Origin: Glutamicibacter sp. MNS18
GTDB taxonomy: Bacteria > Actinomycetota > Actinomycetes > Actinomycetales > Micrococcaceae
Reading direction: 5' to 3'
DNA length: 64,000 nucleotides
NCBI RefSeq assembly: GCF_026107515.2
Contig: NZ_JAPCHW010000004.1
Span: 124,001 to 188,000 of the forward strand
Shown here: positions 38,692-47,074 of the stretch, one piece after another
How the letters are laid out: every line of letters starts with the position of its first letter
Position numbering within the stretch: position 1 is the stretch's first letter
Notes under the pieces: generated by a model
Databases searched by the model: none
Told to the model about the DNA's origin: nothing
What the model saw: only the letters and a program-made list of their open reading frames with translations
Position numbers and translations under genes: made by a program

Positions 38692-39073
38692 CCATTTTCC
38701 TGAACCGGCACCAGCATTCCGGGACGTGGTGCTGGGCGCGTACGCACGGCGCACTGCCCGAGCCAAGCCGGTTCTGTCGGAGCCGGCCCGTACCACCGGC
38801 GATGGTTGCCCTGAGAGGAATGCCCGCCGGGAGTACGACACGTCTAGATGCAACACCAGTCTTTGGCCTCGGGGAATCCGCCAGGTCTGTCCGATCTCTC
38901 ATTTCCATGTCATGCACACAGTTCGTCGGTTGAGGAGGGATTCGGCGGTTCACCAACCAAAGGATGATGTGCGTTGAATTCATGTGGTGGGAAGCAGGGA
39001 CTGAATGGGCCGGGTCCCGCCCGAATGGAGATGCTCTTCTTTCGCGCAGGGAGACGATCTTCAAGGGGAACCG
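38692..39073. other. Gene-poor stretch
   Basis: No convincing coding frame, tRNA or known RNA is visible. Base composition is somewhat lower in G+C than the flanks. Several overlapping open frames exist on both strands, but none has a ribosome site, family motif or normal codon use. Confidence 0.5.
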
Positions 39074-39409
39074 GTGACCCGTGCACAGGTGGATGGGAAT
39101 AACGCCGGAGCGGCTCCGGCACGGTCTTCCGGTCGTGATTCCGAAGATCATTGGCTCGATATCGATCCGGTGTTGACGTTGCGAACCAATGCGGCCATTG
39201 AACATGTCGTTCCGGCATCCATGTGGTACCGAATACCTGGACTGGACCCAAAAAATCTGTTGACGGTGGCCAAAGGATCGGCCAAGGCAGTCTACAAGCG
39301 ATCCAAGCCCCTTCGGCGTCCGCACGGGGCATGGCGTGGCAAGCGGAGCTCACGCCCCGAGAAGCAGACCAGTGAGTCACAGTTCCCGAATGTCCCCGTG
39401 CAGGAATGA
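39074..39409 (+). CDS. Hypothetical protein of 111 residues
   Basis: A GTG at 39074 follows an AAGGGGA site. The protein has an acidic, Trp-containing centre (HWLDIDPVLTLRTNAAIEH, then MWYRIPGLDPKNLL) and a basic, Ser/Lys/Arg-rich tail. No family was recognised. Third-position G+C is lower than in the neighbours, so it is either a recent acquisition or not a real gene. Overlapping frames on the other strand look less like proteins. Confidence 0.35.
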   Translation: MTRAQVDGNNAGAAPARSSGRDSEDHWLDIDPVLTLRTNAAIEHVVPASMWYRIPGLDPKNLLTVAKGSAKAVYKRSKPLRRPHGAWRGKRSSRPEKQTSESQFPNVPVQE

Positions 39410-39497
39410 ACCCCACCCCAGCGTGGGCACGGCGTCGCCCGATTTTCCCCGCCAGTCTGGCTGAGCCGGAAGCACTTCGCTGAGCTTTGCCGTCCCG

Positions 39498-39524
39498 TGC
39501 CCGGGTATCGCCAGCTACCCGGCA
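39498..39524 (-). terminator. Short hairpin after the hypothetical gene at 39541
   Basis: CCGGGTA and TACCCGG form a perfect seven-base-pair stem, extended by two pairs beyond one bulged C, 17 bases past the stop of the minus-strand gene. Confidence 0.5.
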
Positions 39525-39540
39525 GTTCTACACCGGGGAT

Positions 39541-39924
39541 CTACATGGATTCGCTGTAGGGAATGACCACGACTTGGACCCCATCCTCGTAGATGACCTG
39601 CCCGGGATCAGCGCTCTCTACCCGGACACAGCCGACGCCGTGGGCCCGCAAGAGGCCCAGATAGGGAACAACCCGCTCGATTAAATGCGTGGCCGATTCC
39701 TTGAACCAGGCGCTGGTTACCGGGTTCAGGCCGGTATCGTACACCTGGGGACTGGTTTGGGCCGGATCCGGATAGGCGTCATTGAACCAGTCATTGTGAC
39801 GACGCCATAGGGTCCACTCTTCCTTGCTCAGGCTCCCGCTATGCGCCAGGCCGTTGGCCAGCCCGAAGACGCCAATGTGCAGGCCTCGTTTATTCGGAAC
39901 AGGCGATTGGAATCGAACGTACAC
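39541..39924 (-). CDS. Conserved hypothetical protein of actinobacterial type
   Basis: A 127-residue protein starting at a GTG (VYVRFQSPVPNKRGLHIG) with a Trp-rich centre (EEWTLWRRHNDWFNDAYPDP) and the segment VIYEDGVQVVVIP near the end. This pattern occurs as a small uncharacterised family in actinomycetes. The upstream ribosome site GGAAAGG is rather far. It stands alone between two gene-poor stretches, with a hairpin after it. Confidence 0.65.
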   Translation of the reverse strand: MYVRFQSPVPNKRGLHIGVFGLANGLAHSGSLSKEEWTLWRRHNDWFNDAYPDPAQTSPQVYDTGLNPVTSAWFKESATHLIERVVPYLGLLRAHGVGCVRVESADPGQVIYEDGVQVVVIPYSESM

Positions 39925-40378
39925 TTGGGCACCGTGGCCTTTCCATTGGGCAACCGAAAACAGTACATCACGAAGTCACCAGGTCCTGGCGACTCGGCCC
40001 CCGAAACATTGAACACGATATCGCCGAGAAACCGGCTCCCGCCGATTTACACGGTCCGCGGGACCACGAAGTACCAGCTGCCCTGTCCGGTTCGTTCACC
40101 CCGCGGTTTTGCGCGGTGGCAGCCCGTAGGCCTGTAGGCACCCACGGAACCAAAGGTCTCACGGATCCTGTTCCCTCGTCTCGCGCGCGGCAAGGGAACC
40201 ATAAGGCACAGGATAATGGCCGCCCAGCGTGCTCCGGCGCTATGGGGTGCCATTTGCCGACTGGAGACGTCGGTGTACCGGCAAGCTCAGGCCTATTGGG
40301 CCCTAGAATGGTCGCACCACGTGATACGACGCCGGGTGCTGTGTTCTGGTATGGGCAGGATAAGAGGGAGGTAGGCCG
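39925..40378. other. Gene-poor stretch with an imperfect inverted repeat
   Basis: No coding frame is convincing. ATCCTG TTCCCT (40165-40176) pairs with AGGGAA and CAGGAT (40193-40214) with a ten-base bulge on the right side. TAGAAT at 40303-40308 may be the -10 of the gene at 40379. Confidence 0.45.
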
Positions 40379-41125
40379 ATGAAGATTGCCGTTGCCGGGG
40401 GAACCGGAACCATTGGGCAGCTGGTTGTTGCAGCCGCAGACGAGGCCGGGCATGAAACTGTCGTCCTGGCACGAAGTACCGGGACGGATCTGCGCGATGC
40501 CAGGGAGCTGGAGCCAAAGCTACGCGGTGTGGACACGGTCATCGATGTGACTAGTACGGGAACCATGTCCACCGCCCGGGCGGTGGAATTTTTCGGCACC
40601 GTCACCTCCAACCTGCTCAGGGCAGGGCGTGCAGCGGGAGTAGGCCACCATGTGGCCTTGTCGATCGTCGGTGCCCTGGAAGTGAACGCGAGCTACTATG
40701 CAGGAAAGGCCGCCCAGGAGCGGATGCTGCTCAGCCAACCCGGAGGCTACTCGCTGCTGCGCACTACCCAATTCCACGAGTTCGCGGCCCAGATGGTCCA
40801 ACGCATGGGGCGTGGGCCGGTGCAACTGGCACCAATCATGCTTTCCCAACCCATTGCCGGGACCGAGGTTGCCGATGAGCTGATCCGCCTGGCGGAATCC
40901 GGACCAGAGGGGGAAGTCGCCGACCTGGCAGGACCTCGGGAGGAGAAGATGCCCCGGATGGTCAAGGCCTACCGGGAAGCCTCGGGATCCCCGGCCCGGG
41001 TGTTGGCTGTTCCCGTGCCCGGCGCAATGGGCAAGGCCATGCGCGATGGCAGCCTCCTGGCCGGGCAGGGTGCCCGGCTGAGGACCCTGACATTCGACGA
41101 CTGGCTGGCGGGTCAACAACACTAG
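40379..41125 (+). CDS. NAD(P)-binding atypical SDR / NmrA-like protein
   Basis: A 248-residue Rossmann-fold protein. The N-terminal dinucleotide motif is IAVAGGTGTIGQLV, the catalytic-type tyrosine is in NASYYAGKAAQERML, and the rest follows the NmrA-like or SDR5 nucleoside-diphosphate-sugar-epimerase-like group. Such proteins act as redox sensors or as reductases; the substrate cannot be told. GAGGGAGG lies just upstream of the ATG. It converges with the carboxylase gene, with a shared hairpin between. Confidence 0.8.
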   Translation: MKIAVAGGTGTIGQLVVAAADEAGHETVVLARSTGTDLRDARELEPKLRGVDTVIDVTSTGTMSTARAVEFFGTVTSNLLRAGRAAGVGHHVALSIVGALEVNASYYAGKAAQERMLLSQPGGYSLLRTTQFHEFAAQMVQRMGRGPVQLAPIMLSQPIAGTEVADELIRLAESGPEGEVADLAGPREEKMPRMVKAYREASGSPARVLAVPVPGAMGKAMRDGSLLAGQGARLRTLTFDDWLAGQQH

Positions 41126-41193
41126 CCGTCGCAACGGGTGGCCTCGGTCGGCTGCGCCAGGTTCCCGCACCGCCGATCACGTTCCGGAAGTTG

Positions 41194-41234
41194 CAAGGGC
41201 CGGGTCCGCGCAATCTGCACGAACCCGGCCCTTG
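41194..41234. terminator. Bidirectional hairpin between the SDR and carboxylase genes
   Basis: CAAGGGCCGGGT (41194-41205) and its exact complement at 41223-41234 form a 12-bp stem between two convergent genes, 10 bases past the carboxylase stop. Confidence 0.8.
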
Positions 41235-41244
41235 ACTAAGGCGA

Positions 41245-43032
41245 TTACTTGTCGTCGTTAATCGTGGCGATCATGGCCCCGGCTGACAGGGTCTCGCCCG
41301 GCGTCACCTTCAACCCGGAGACGATTCCGTCACGGTGGGCGGTGATCGGCTGTTCCATCTTCATGGCTTCCAGCACCACAATCAAGTCACCCTGGGTCAC
41401 CGGGTCCCCGTCCTCAACGGCGACCTTCACGATGGTGCCCTGCATGGGGGAGAGCAACTCGGCACTGTTCGCGGCGGCCCCGGCAGCGCCCTTGCGGGCT
41501 CCCTTGCTGCGGGCCTTCTTCTTTGCCGCACCGTTCTTCGCTGCCGTGCCGTCGGCGATGGCCCCAATTGACGCGGGCAGGGTCACTTCCAGACGCTTTC
41601 CGCTGACCTCGACGGTCAGCGTGGTGCGCTCAGCGGCTTCCTCGGTATCAACCACGCCGGCAGTGAACGGTTCGATATGTGCCTCGAACTCGGTCTCGAT
41701 CCAGCGGGTATGGACGGTGAAGGACCCGGTTTCCGGGACAAAGGCCGGATCGCTCATCACTGCGCGGTGGAACGGCAGGACGGTCGCCATACCCTCGATA
41801 CGGAATTCCTCAAGGGCACGACGGGCACGGGCCGCGGCCACCTCGCGGGTGGAGCCGGTGACGATCAGCTTGGAAATCATCGAGTCGAAGTTCCCCGAGA
41901 CGCTCTCCCCGGATTCGATACCGGAGTCGATGCGTACACCCGGACCGGAGGGCACACTCATGGCGGTGATGGTCCCCGGGGTGGGCAGGAAACCCCGACC
42001 GGCATCCTCGCCATTGATGCGGAATTCGAAGGAGTGCCCGCGGATTTCAGGGTCGTCGTAGCCAAGCTCCTCGCCACGGGCCAATCGGAACTGCTCGCGC
42101 ACCAGATCGATCCCGGTGACCTCCTCGGAAACCGGGTGCTCAACCTGCAACCGGGTGTTGACCTCCAGGAAAGAGATCACCCCGTCCTGGCCAACCAGGA
42201 ATTCGCAGGTTCCGGCCCCAACGTAACCGGCCTCCTTCAAGATATCCTTCGAGGCCTCGTACAGGCGTGTGACCTGTTCCTCGCTCAGGAAGGGGGCCGG
42301 GGCCTCTTCCACCAGCTTCTGGTTACGGCGTTGCAGCGAGCAGTCACGAGTGGAAATGACCACAACGTGGCCGCTGGAATCGGCCAGGCACTGGGTTTCC
42401 ACGTGACGTGGGGCATCGAGGAACCGTTCGATAAAGCACTCACCACGCCCGAAGGCCGCGGTCGCCTCACGTACGGCAGATTCGTAGAGCTCGCCGATGC
42501 TTTCGCGTTCACGTACCACCTTGATGCCGCGGCCGCCGCCACCGTAGGCGGCCTTGATGGCCAGCGGCAGGCCGTGTTCGTCGGCGAAGGCGTAGACCTC
42601 ATCGGCTGAAGCCACCGGGTTCTTGGTGCCAGGCACCAACGGTGCGCCGACCTTCTCGGCGATGTGTCGGGCCTGCACCTTGTCACCGAGTTGCTCGATG
42701 GCTGAGGGAGGGGGGCCGATCCAGGTCAACCCCGCGTTGATGACCGCCTGGGCGAACTCGGCGTTTTCGGCGAGGAATCCGTAGCCCGGGTGGACGGCAT
42801 CGGCGCCGGAACGTTCGGCGACATCCAGGATCTTCTCAATGCGAAGGTACGAGTCGGCTGCGGTCGTGCCGCCCAGCGAGTAGGCCTCGTCGGCCAGCCG
42901 GACATGCAGTGCATCGCGATCCGAATCGGCGTAGACGGCAACCGATTCGATGCCCTCATCTCGGGCGGCACGGATGATGCGCACCGCAATCTCGCCACGA
43001 TTGGCGATCAACACCTTCGTCAATGGGTTCAT
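41245..43032 (-). CDS. accA: Acyl-CoA carboxylase alpha subunit: biotin carboxylase fused to biotin carboxyl carrier
   Basis: The 595-residue subunit carboxylates its own biotin with ATP and bicarbonate, then passes the carboxyl group to the beta subunit to make malonyl-CoA or methylmalonyl-CoA. The biotin carboxylase part (about 1-450) has [18 protein letters not shown], the ATP loop [31 protein letters not shown] and [15 protein letters not shown] Lys/Ala-rich linker (about 490-520) leads to the carrier domain with biotinyl Lys558 in LEAMKMEQP. The start has AAGG upstream. The beta and epsilon subunits lie 20 kb away at the right edge. Confidence 0.95.
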   Translation of the reverse strand: MNPLTKVLIANRGEIAVRIIRAARDEGIESVAVYADSDRDALHVRLADEAYSLGGTTAADSYLRIEKILDVAERSGADAVHPGYGFLAENAEFAQAVINAGLTWIGPPPSAIEQLGDKVQARHIAEKVGAPLVPGTKNPVASADEVYAFADEHGLPLAIKAAYGGGGRGIKVVRERESIGELYESAVREATAAFGRGECFIERFLDAPRHVETQCLADSSGHVVVISTRDCSLQRRNQKLVEEAPAPFLSEEQVTRLYEASKDILKEAGYVGAGTCEFLVGQDGVISFLEVNTRLQVEHPVSEEVTGIDLVREQFRLARGEELGYDDPEIRGHSFEFRINGEDAGRGFLPTPGTITAMSVPSGPGVRIDSGIESGESVSGNFDSMISKLIVTGSTREVAAARARRALEEFRIEGMATVLPFHRAVMSDPAFVPETGSFTVHTRWIETEFEAHIEPFTAGVVDTEEAAERTTLTVEVSGKRLEVTLPASIGAIADGTAAKNGAAKKKARSKGARKGAAGAAANSAELLSPMQGTIVKVAVEDGDPVTQGDLIVVLEAMKMEQPITAHRDGIVSGLKVTPGETLSAGAMIATINDDK

Positions 43033-43108
43033 TGGTGAGCCTTGTCTTCAAAGTTACAGTTCACTTCCGTATGGGAGCCTATCTGTTTTGTGGGAACTAT
43101 ATGTACAA

Positions 43109-43126
43109 ACCCGCCCTAGGGCGGGT
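43109..43126. repeat. Perfect 18-bp palindrome upstream of the carboxylase gene
   Basis: ACCCGCCCTAGGGCGGGT reads the same on both strands and stands 77 bases before the carboxylase start, next to a minus-strand TATAGT -10 candidate. A second inverted repeat, TTGTAGG-AAC-CCTACAA, is at 43142-43158. Both are in the divergent region shared with the TPR gene and may be operators. Confidence 0.5.
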
Positions 43127-43259
43127 GAGCCGCGTAGATTTTTGTAGGAACCCTACAAGAGGCGCGGTCCGGGGGAGACCGGTGTCACAGCCCCGGGGCC
43201 GGTGTAGTGCCTCCCCTCAGATCGATTCCCTCGGAAGGGCTTGGGTAGGATCCTGACAT

Positions 43260-43745
43260 ATGGCCGAGGATGTGGAAGCGGGACCGGGATGGATCATTAG
43301 CGGGACGGATCTGCGACCGCGTATCACCGACCTGGAGTTGTTCCGCGCCGGGGTCGCGGATGACCCCCTGGCCCAGGTGCTGGAGTTGTTGTGGATCGGC
43401 CGTGCCGCCCGGGCGCTGGTGTTGCTGCCGGCGCAGGACCAGTCCGTCCGCGTGCGCGCGCTGACAGCCGACTGCCTCCGGGACCTGGGGCACGGGCAAA
43501 GTGCCCTGGAAATCTATGATGCGCTGATTACCGAGACCGGCGGTACGGGCTACGAGGCGGTTATGCTACAGCATCGCGGGAAAGTCCACCTGGAGTTGGG
43601 GGATATCCCCGCTGCCAGGACTGACTTCCAACGCAGTGTACGGCTCCGGCATGACGGGGATCCTGCCCTGCTGGCTTCCGCGGAACAGGCGCTGGAGGTG
43701 GCCGGGGAACGTGAAAGGGAGAGGGGGCGGACGGGCCTAGAGTGA
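43260..43745 (+). CDS. Tetratricopeptide-repeat-like protein
   Basis: A 161-residue helical protein with two TPR-like units (SVRVRALTADCLRDLGH and GYEAVMLQHRGKVHLELGD, the latter followed by DFQRSVRLR), a fold used for protein contacts. It has no signal peptide. The ATG follows TAGGAT (43246-43251) by eight bases, so it may be leaderless. Similar small TPR proteins are found beside acyl-CoA carboxylase genes in Arthrobacter relatives. Its last nine bases overlap the convergent CGNR gene. Confidence 0.75.
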   Translation: MAEDVEAGPGWIISGTDLRPRITDLELFRAGVADDPLAQVLELLWIGRAARALVLLPAQDQSVRVRALTADCLRDLGHGQSALEIYDALITETGGTGYEAVMLQHRGKVHLELGDIPAARTDFQRSVRLRHDGDPALLASAEQALEVAGERERERGRTGLE

Positions 43746-44255
43746 GCGGCCACGGTGCCGCCGCACGGCGGCCCGGTTGGCGCAACGCACCGAGCAGTAG
43801 CGCTGCCTCCCGTTTCGGGTCACGTCCACCACTACCCGGGTGCAGGGTTCGGCCCCGCAGCGTCGAAGCCGGTGCATGCCCCGGGTGGTCAGGTGCAGTG
43901 CGGTTCCCACGCAGATCACCGAGCGCAAAACCTGTGGCATGCGCTGGCCATCGTCCCGGTAATGCAGATGCCAGCCTTCGTCGTCATGGTCCACCAGGCG
44001 CGGGTAGGCGGCAGCCTGTGCCATCTGGGTGTTGAGTAGCCCGGCGCGTGCCGGATCGTTGTCGGCATCAACGATCCGGAGCCAGTCATCGATCACCAGA
44101 CGGGTTTCCCGGTGGTCCGCAGGGTGCGAGGGAAAGGGCATGGTCATCCCGGACTCACGGGTCCTGGCTTCGATGCCGTCACGGTCGGCCGGCCAGTCGT
44201 TGGCCAGCGACGCGGCGAGCAGCACCGCATATTCTCCGTAAGGGTTGAGTTGCAT
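43737..44255 (-). CDS. CGNR zinc-finger / ABATE-type protein
   Basis: A 172-residue protein with an N-terminal ABATE-like half and a C-terminal zinc finger: CGAEPCTRVVVDVTRN, then YCSVRCANRAAVRRHR. The four cysteines are in place; the motif that names the family reads CANR here. Such proteins are thought to bind DNA and regulate stress or metabolic genes in actinobacteria. It diverges from the small gene at 44281. Confidence 0.8.
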   Translation of the reverse strand: MQLNPYGEYAVLLAASLANDWPADRDGIEARTRESGMTMPFPSHPADHRETRLVIDDWLRIVDADNDPARAGLLNTQMAQAAAYPRLVDHDDEGWHLHYRDDGQRMPQVLRSVICVGTALHLTTRGMHRLRRCGAEPCTRVVVDVTRNGRQRYCSVRCANRAAVRRHRGRSL

Positions 44256-44280
44256 AAGGGCATTACATCATGCTGGATCC

Positions 44281-44505
44281 ATGATGATCAATACCCGCAC
44301 AGTCCAGAAGACATCCACCGTATCCCGGCCTCATGTGGAGCATCCGTGGATGCTTGAATCGCGGCATTACAGCTCGGAGGGGCAGGTGCTCTACCTGTGG
44401 TGCCCGAAGTGCGATTCGCGGCGCATCGACCTGCACCCGCAGGGGGAGCAAGCCGTACCCCAGAGCCGGGCCTTCGGTGGCCGGGACGAGGGATTGGGTG
44501 GGTGA
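44281..44505 (+). CDS. Small CxxC protein of 74 residues
   Basis: The centre HPWMLESRHYSSEGQVLYLWCPKCDSRR resembles a short actinobacterial family of zinc-ribbon-like proteins (pattern W-x-x-ESRH-x-x-SEG-x-V-x-Y-x-x-C). Only one CxxC pair is visible, so metal binding would need a partner. Two ATG codons (44281, 44284) start the frame, with no good ribosome site, and TACATC upstream may give a leaderless message. It is divergent from the CGNR gene, with which it may share regulation. Confidence 0.55.
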   Translation: MMINTRTVQKTSTVSRPHVEHPWMLESRHYSSEGQVLYLWCPKCDSRRIDLHPQGEQAVPQSRAFGGRDEGLGG

Positions 44506-44572
44506 TTCCCGGGCTCGTGCCGTGCTGGATGGAGCAGGGGTGTAGCGGCGGCATCGACTGGCTCATGTTGGG

Positions 44573-45475
44573 TCAGAGTGAATCAAGTGTGATTCCGGGT
44601 ACGGCTTCGGGGCAAAGTAGCCCAAGAACTGTTTCCAGGTGGGCTTGTGCTGACTTGGCTAGCTGTGTGTGCAGGCCCACGAAGATCTCACGGGCCGGAG
44701 CGAGCGGCCACTGTGCTGGGAGTATTTCAATGGGCAGGTCCGGGTCATCCCAGGGAAAGGCGCGCCAAAGGTCCATGACCTGAACCCTAATCCTGAAGGC
44801 CTCGACGTCGGTGAATCCTGGTTGGTCCGCCTGTGGGAGCAGCGGCTTATACGTTTCGATGAAATCAAGGTAGCGCTCGGGGGCTTGATCCAGGTTCCAT
44901 GCTTCACCGGGGTACCTTCCGTGCAGTTCGTCCTCATTCATTCGGAAAACCAAGTAATCGTCCAACCCAAAGCCGCGGCAGGCTGCCACGACATCGGCGG
45001 TGCGATCATGCGGACTGACCCAGAGGGCGCCGTAGAGCGGGGCGAATCCCAGCCAACGTAGGCGTGAGCGAAAGGACTCGCGCAGATCCCGGGAGGTTTC
45101 GGGAATTGTGAAAGCCGTGGCGGTCCATTTCCTGTCCCAGTGTCGCGTCGGGTCGCCGAAGCTGGAGAACTGCTCGAACCCCGCTTCCAGTCGAGCCAGC
45201 GCGTCGGGGGTGAAACGGTACTTCGAACTGCGCCCGCCCCCTGATTGCTCCAGTACGCCGCGGCCGGTCAGTCTGCTTAGTGCTGCGGCGACCGCCGATT
45301 GACTGATGTCCAGATCCGCTGCCAGTTGCTTGACGGCTCGTGCCGGGAGCCACATCTCCGTATGCCGCCAGAACTCGCCAAGCATGGTGACCAGCAGGTG
45401 TTGCGTGTTTCCGCCCTTCTGGGGACGGGGGAAATCGACGACGTGTTCATCGGCCGAACGTGTACTCGAAGGCAT
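44573..45475 (-). CDS. PaaX family transcriptional regulator
   Basis: A 300-residue regulator with an N-terminal winged helix (DISQSAVAAALSRLTGRGVLEQ) and the PaaX core (WTATAFTIPETSRDLRESFR, LRWLGFAPLYGALWVSP). PaaX proteins repress catabolic operons and respond to CoA thioesters, typically phenylacetyl-CoA; other effectors are known in the family. It is divergent from an MHS transporter and a CocE-type hydrolase, which are its likely targets. The ATG is at 45475. Confidence 0.88.
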   Translation of the reverse strand: MPSSTRSADEHVVDFPRPQKGGNTQHLLVTMLGEFWRHTEMWLPARAVKQLAADLDISQSAVAAALSRLTGRGVLEQSGGGRSSKYRFTPDALARLEAGFEQFSSFGDPTRHWDRKWTATAFTIPETSRDLRESFRSRLRWLGFAPLYGALWVSPHDRTADVVAACRGFGLDDYLVFRMNEDELHGRYPGEAWNLDQAPERYLDFIETYKPLLPQADQPGFTDVEAFRIRVQVMDLWRAFPWDDPDLPIEILPAQWPLAPAREIFVGLHTQLAKSAQAHLETVLGLLCPEAVPGITLDSL

Positions 45476-45535
45476 GCTGCATTATCCCCGGAAGCGGAGA
45501 GTCCGGGCAAACCCAGAAATATCTTTGCAGTTATC

Positions 45536-45565
45536 TTGACGTACGTCGAAAAGTCTTCGTAGGAT
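45536..45565 (+). promoter_or_regulatory. Promoter and operator candidates between paaX and the MHS transporter
   Basis: TTGACG (45536-45541), an 18-base spacer and TAGGAT (45560-45565) form a good promoter. The perfect palindrome GACGTACGTC (45538-45547) overlaps the -35 and spacer, CGAA-AAGTC-TTCG follows in the spacer, and GATCA/TGATC lies just after the -10. PaaX is the likely binder. Confidence 0.6.
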
Positions 45566-45653
45566 CATTGCTTGTAAGTGATCGACAGCACACCACTTTA
45601 TGGTTCGCATCACACAATCGCCTCAGCCCCTCTACACGCCCAGGAGAACATCG

Positions 45654-47024
45654 ATGTCCTTGCACTCAACCGCACCCGGTGCGGATCCTGCCCCGCAGCC
45701 CACCGGCAGCGACACACCCGGAGCAACCGAAGGTACCCATGCCCGCAAGACCGCTACCGCCTCTTTCATCGGAAGCACGCTGGAATACTACGACTTCTTC
45801 ATCTACGGTTCGGCCTCGGCGCTGGTCTTCAACCGGATCTTTTTCCCCGATATCGATCCGTTCATCGGCACCATCCTGTCCATGGCCACCATCGGCATCG
45901 GCTACGTGGTGCGGCCCGTTGCCGCAGCGGTCATCGGCCACTTCGGTGATCGAGTGGGGCGTAAGCAGATGCTGGTGCTCACCCTGGTCATGATGGGTGT
46001 GTCGACCTTCCTGATCGGGTGCCTGCCGCCAACCGCCATGATTGGTACCCTGGCTCCGGTGCTGCTGGTGACATTGCGCATCGTCCAGGGCATCTCGGCT
46101 GCCGGCGAGTCCATTGGGGCAGTCACCATGTCCCTGGAGCATGCCCCAAGCAACAAGCGTGCCTTCTATGCCAGTTGGGTCAATACCGGGGCGGTCGCCG
46201 GGATCCTGCTCGCTTCGCTGGCCTTCATGCTGGTGGCCCTGCTGCCCGACGAGCACCTGCTGTCCTGGGGTTGGCGCATCCCGTTCCTGGCCAGCATCGT
46301 CGTCGCGGCCGTGGGACTCTACATCCGGGCAACCCTGCCGGACTCCGAGGTCTTCGAACAGACTAAGGAGCAGGACACGCGGAACGAACTGCCGCTGAAG
46401 GTCGTCTTCCGCGATCACTGGCGCACCGTGGTCAAGGTCGTTGCCTTCGGATTGTGGGCGGTCGTCTCCTCCATCGTCTCGGCGTTCGCCTTGGCCTACG
46501 CCACCGGCGAACCGGGGATCTCGGGCAGCATGATGCTCTCGGTGGTCATCGTGACGGCCGTGTGCGGCATCATCACGCAGCCACTGTTCGGCATGCTGGC
46601 CGACAGGATCGGCCGCAAACCGGTCTTCATCACCGGAAACATCATCTGCGCGGTCATGATCTTCGTCTACTTCGGCGCCATCAGCGCGGCGAACACCCCG
46701 CTGATCTTCATCAGCGGCATTATCGTGATGTCGGTGGGCTACGGCATGGTCAACCCGCTGGGTCCGGCCATGACCGCCGAAATGTTCCCGACCAGCATCC
46801 GCTACTCCGGTGCGGCGACTGCATCCCAGCTGGGCCTGGTGGTCACCGGCTTCGCGCCGACCATCGCCGCGATCATCGTACGCCCCGGCCCGACCGGTTG
46901 GGTTCCCGTGGCGATCTTCACCGCGGCCTGCTGCCTGGTCTCGGCCCTGGTGACCCTGGTCTGGGTGAAGGAAACGTACATGACCCGCACCGAGGACCTG
47001 GGCAAGAAACCCGAGTTGGTTTAA
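45654..47024 (+). CDS. MFS transporter, metabolite:H+ symporter (MHS) family
   Basis: A 456-residue transporter with twelve hydrophobic segments. MHS marks are GSTLEYYDFFIYGSASALVF, GHFGDRVGRKQML, RIVQGISAAGESIGAV, GMLADRIGRKPVF and EMFPTSIRYSGAA. It probably imports an organic or aromatic acid with protons. The ATG at 45654 has AGGAGA seven bases upstream; earlier in-frame codons are not needed. The hydrolase gene follows after 50 bases, so the two likely form an operon under PaaX control. Confidence 0.87.
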   Translation: MSLHSTAPGADPAPQPTGSDTPGATEGTHARKTATASFIGSTLEYYDFFIYGSASALVFNRIFFPDIDPFIGTILSMATIGIGYVVRPVAAAVIGHFGDRVGRKQMLVLTLVMMGVSTFLIGCLPPTAMIGTLAPVLLVTLRIVQGISAAGESIGAVTMSLEHAPSNKRAFYASWVNTGAVAGILLASLAFMLVALLPDEHLLSWGWRIPFLASIVVAAVGLYIRATLPDSEVFEQTKEQDTRNELPLKVVFRDHWRTVVKVVAFGLWAVVSSIVSAFALAYATGEPGISGSMMLSVVIVTAVCGIITQPLFGMLADRIGRKPVFITGNIICAVMIFVYFGAISAANTPLIFISGIIVMSVGYGMVNPLGPAMTAEMFPTSIRYSGAATASQLGLVVTGFAPTIAAIIVRPGPTGWVPVAIFTAACCLVSALVTLVWVKETYMTRTEDLGKKPELV

Positions 47025-47074
47025 CCCGAGGATGCGCACAACCCGAAACACCACCCCCTGGAAGAGGACTGACC

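Noticed and set aside
38910-39416. A 168-codon minus-strand frame in the gene-poor patch
   Set aside because: Unusual amino-acid composition rich in Pro, His and Trp, no ribosome site, and it overlaps a better candidate on the plus strand.
45666-47054. A 462-codon minus-strand frame opposite the second MHS transporter
   Set aside because: Composition dominated by Gly, Asp, His and Gln, typical of the reverse complement of a GC-rich membrane-protein gene.
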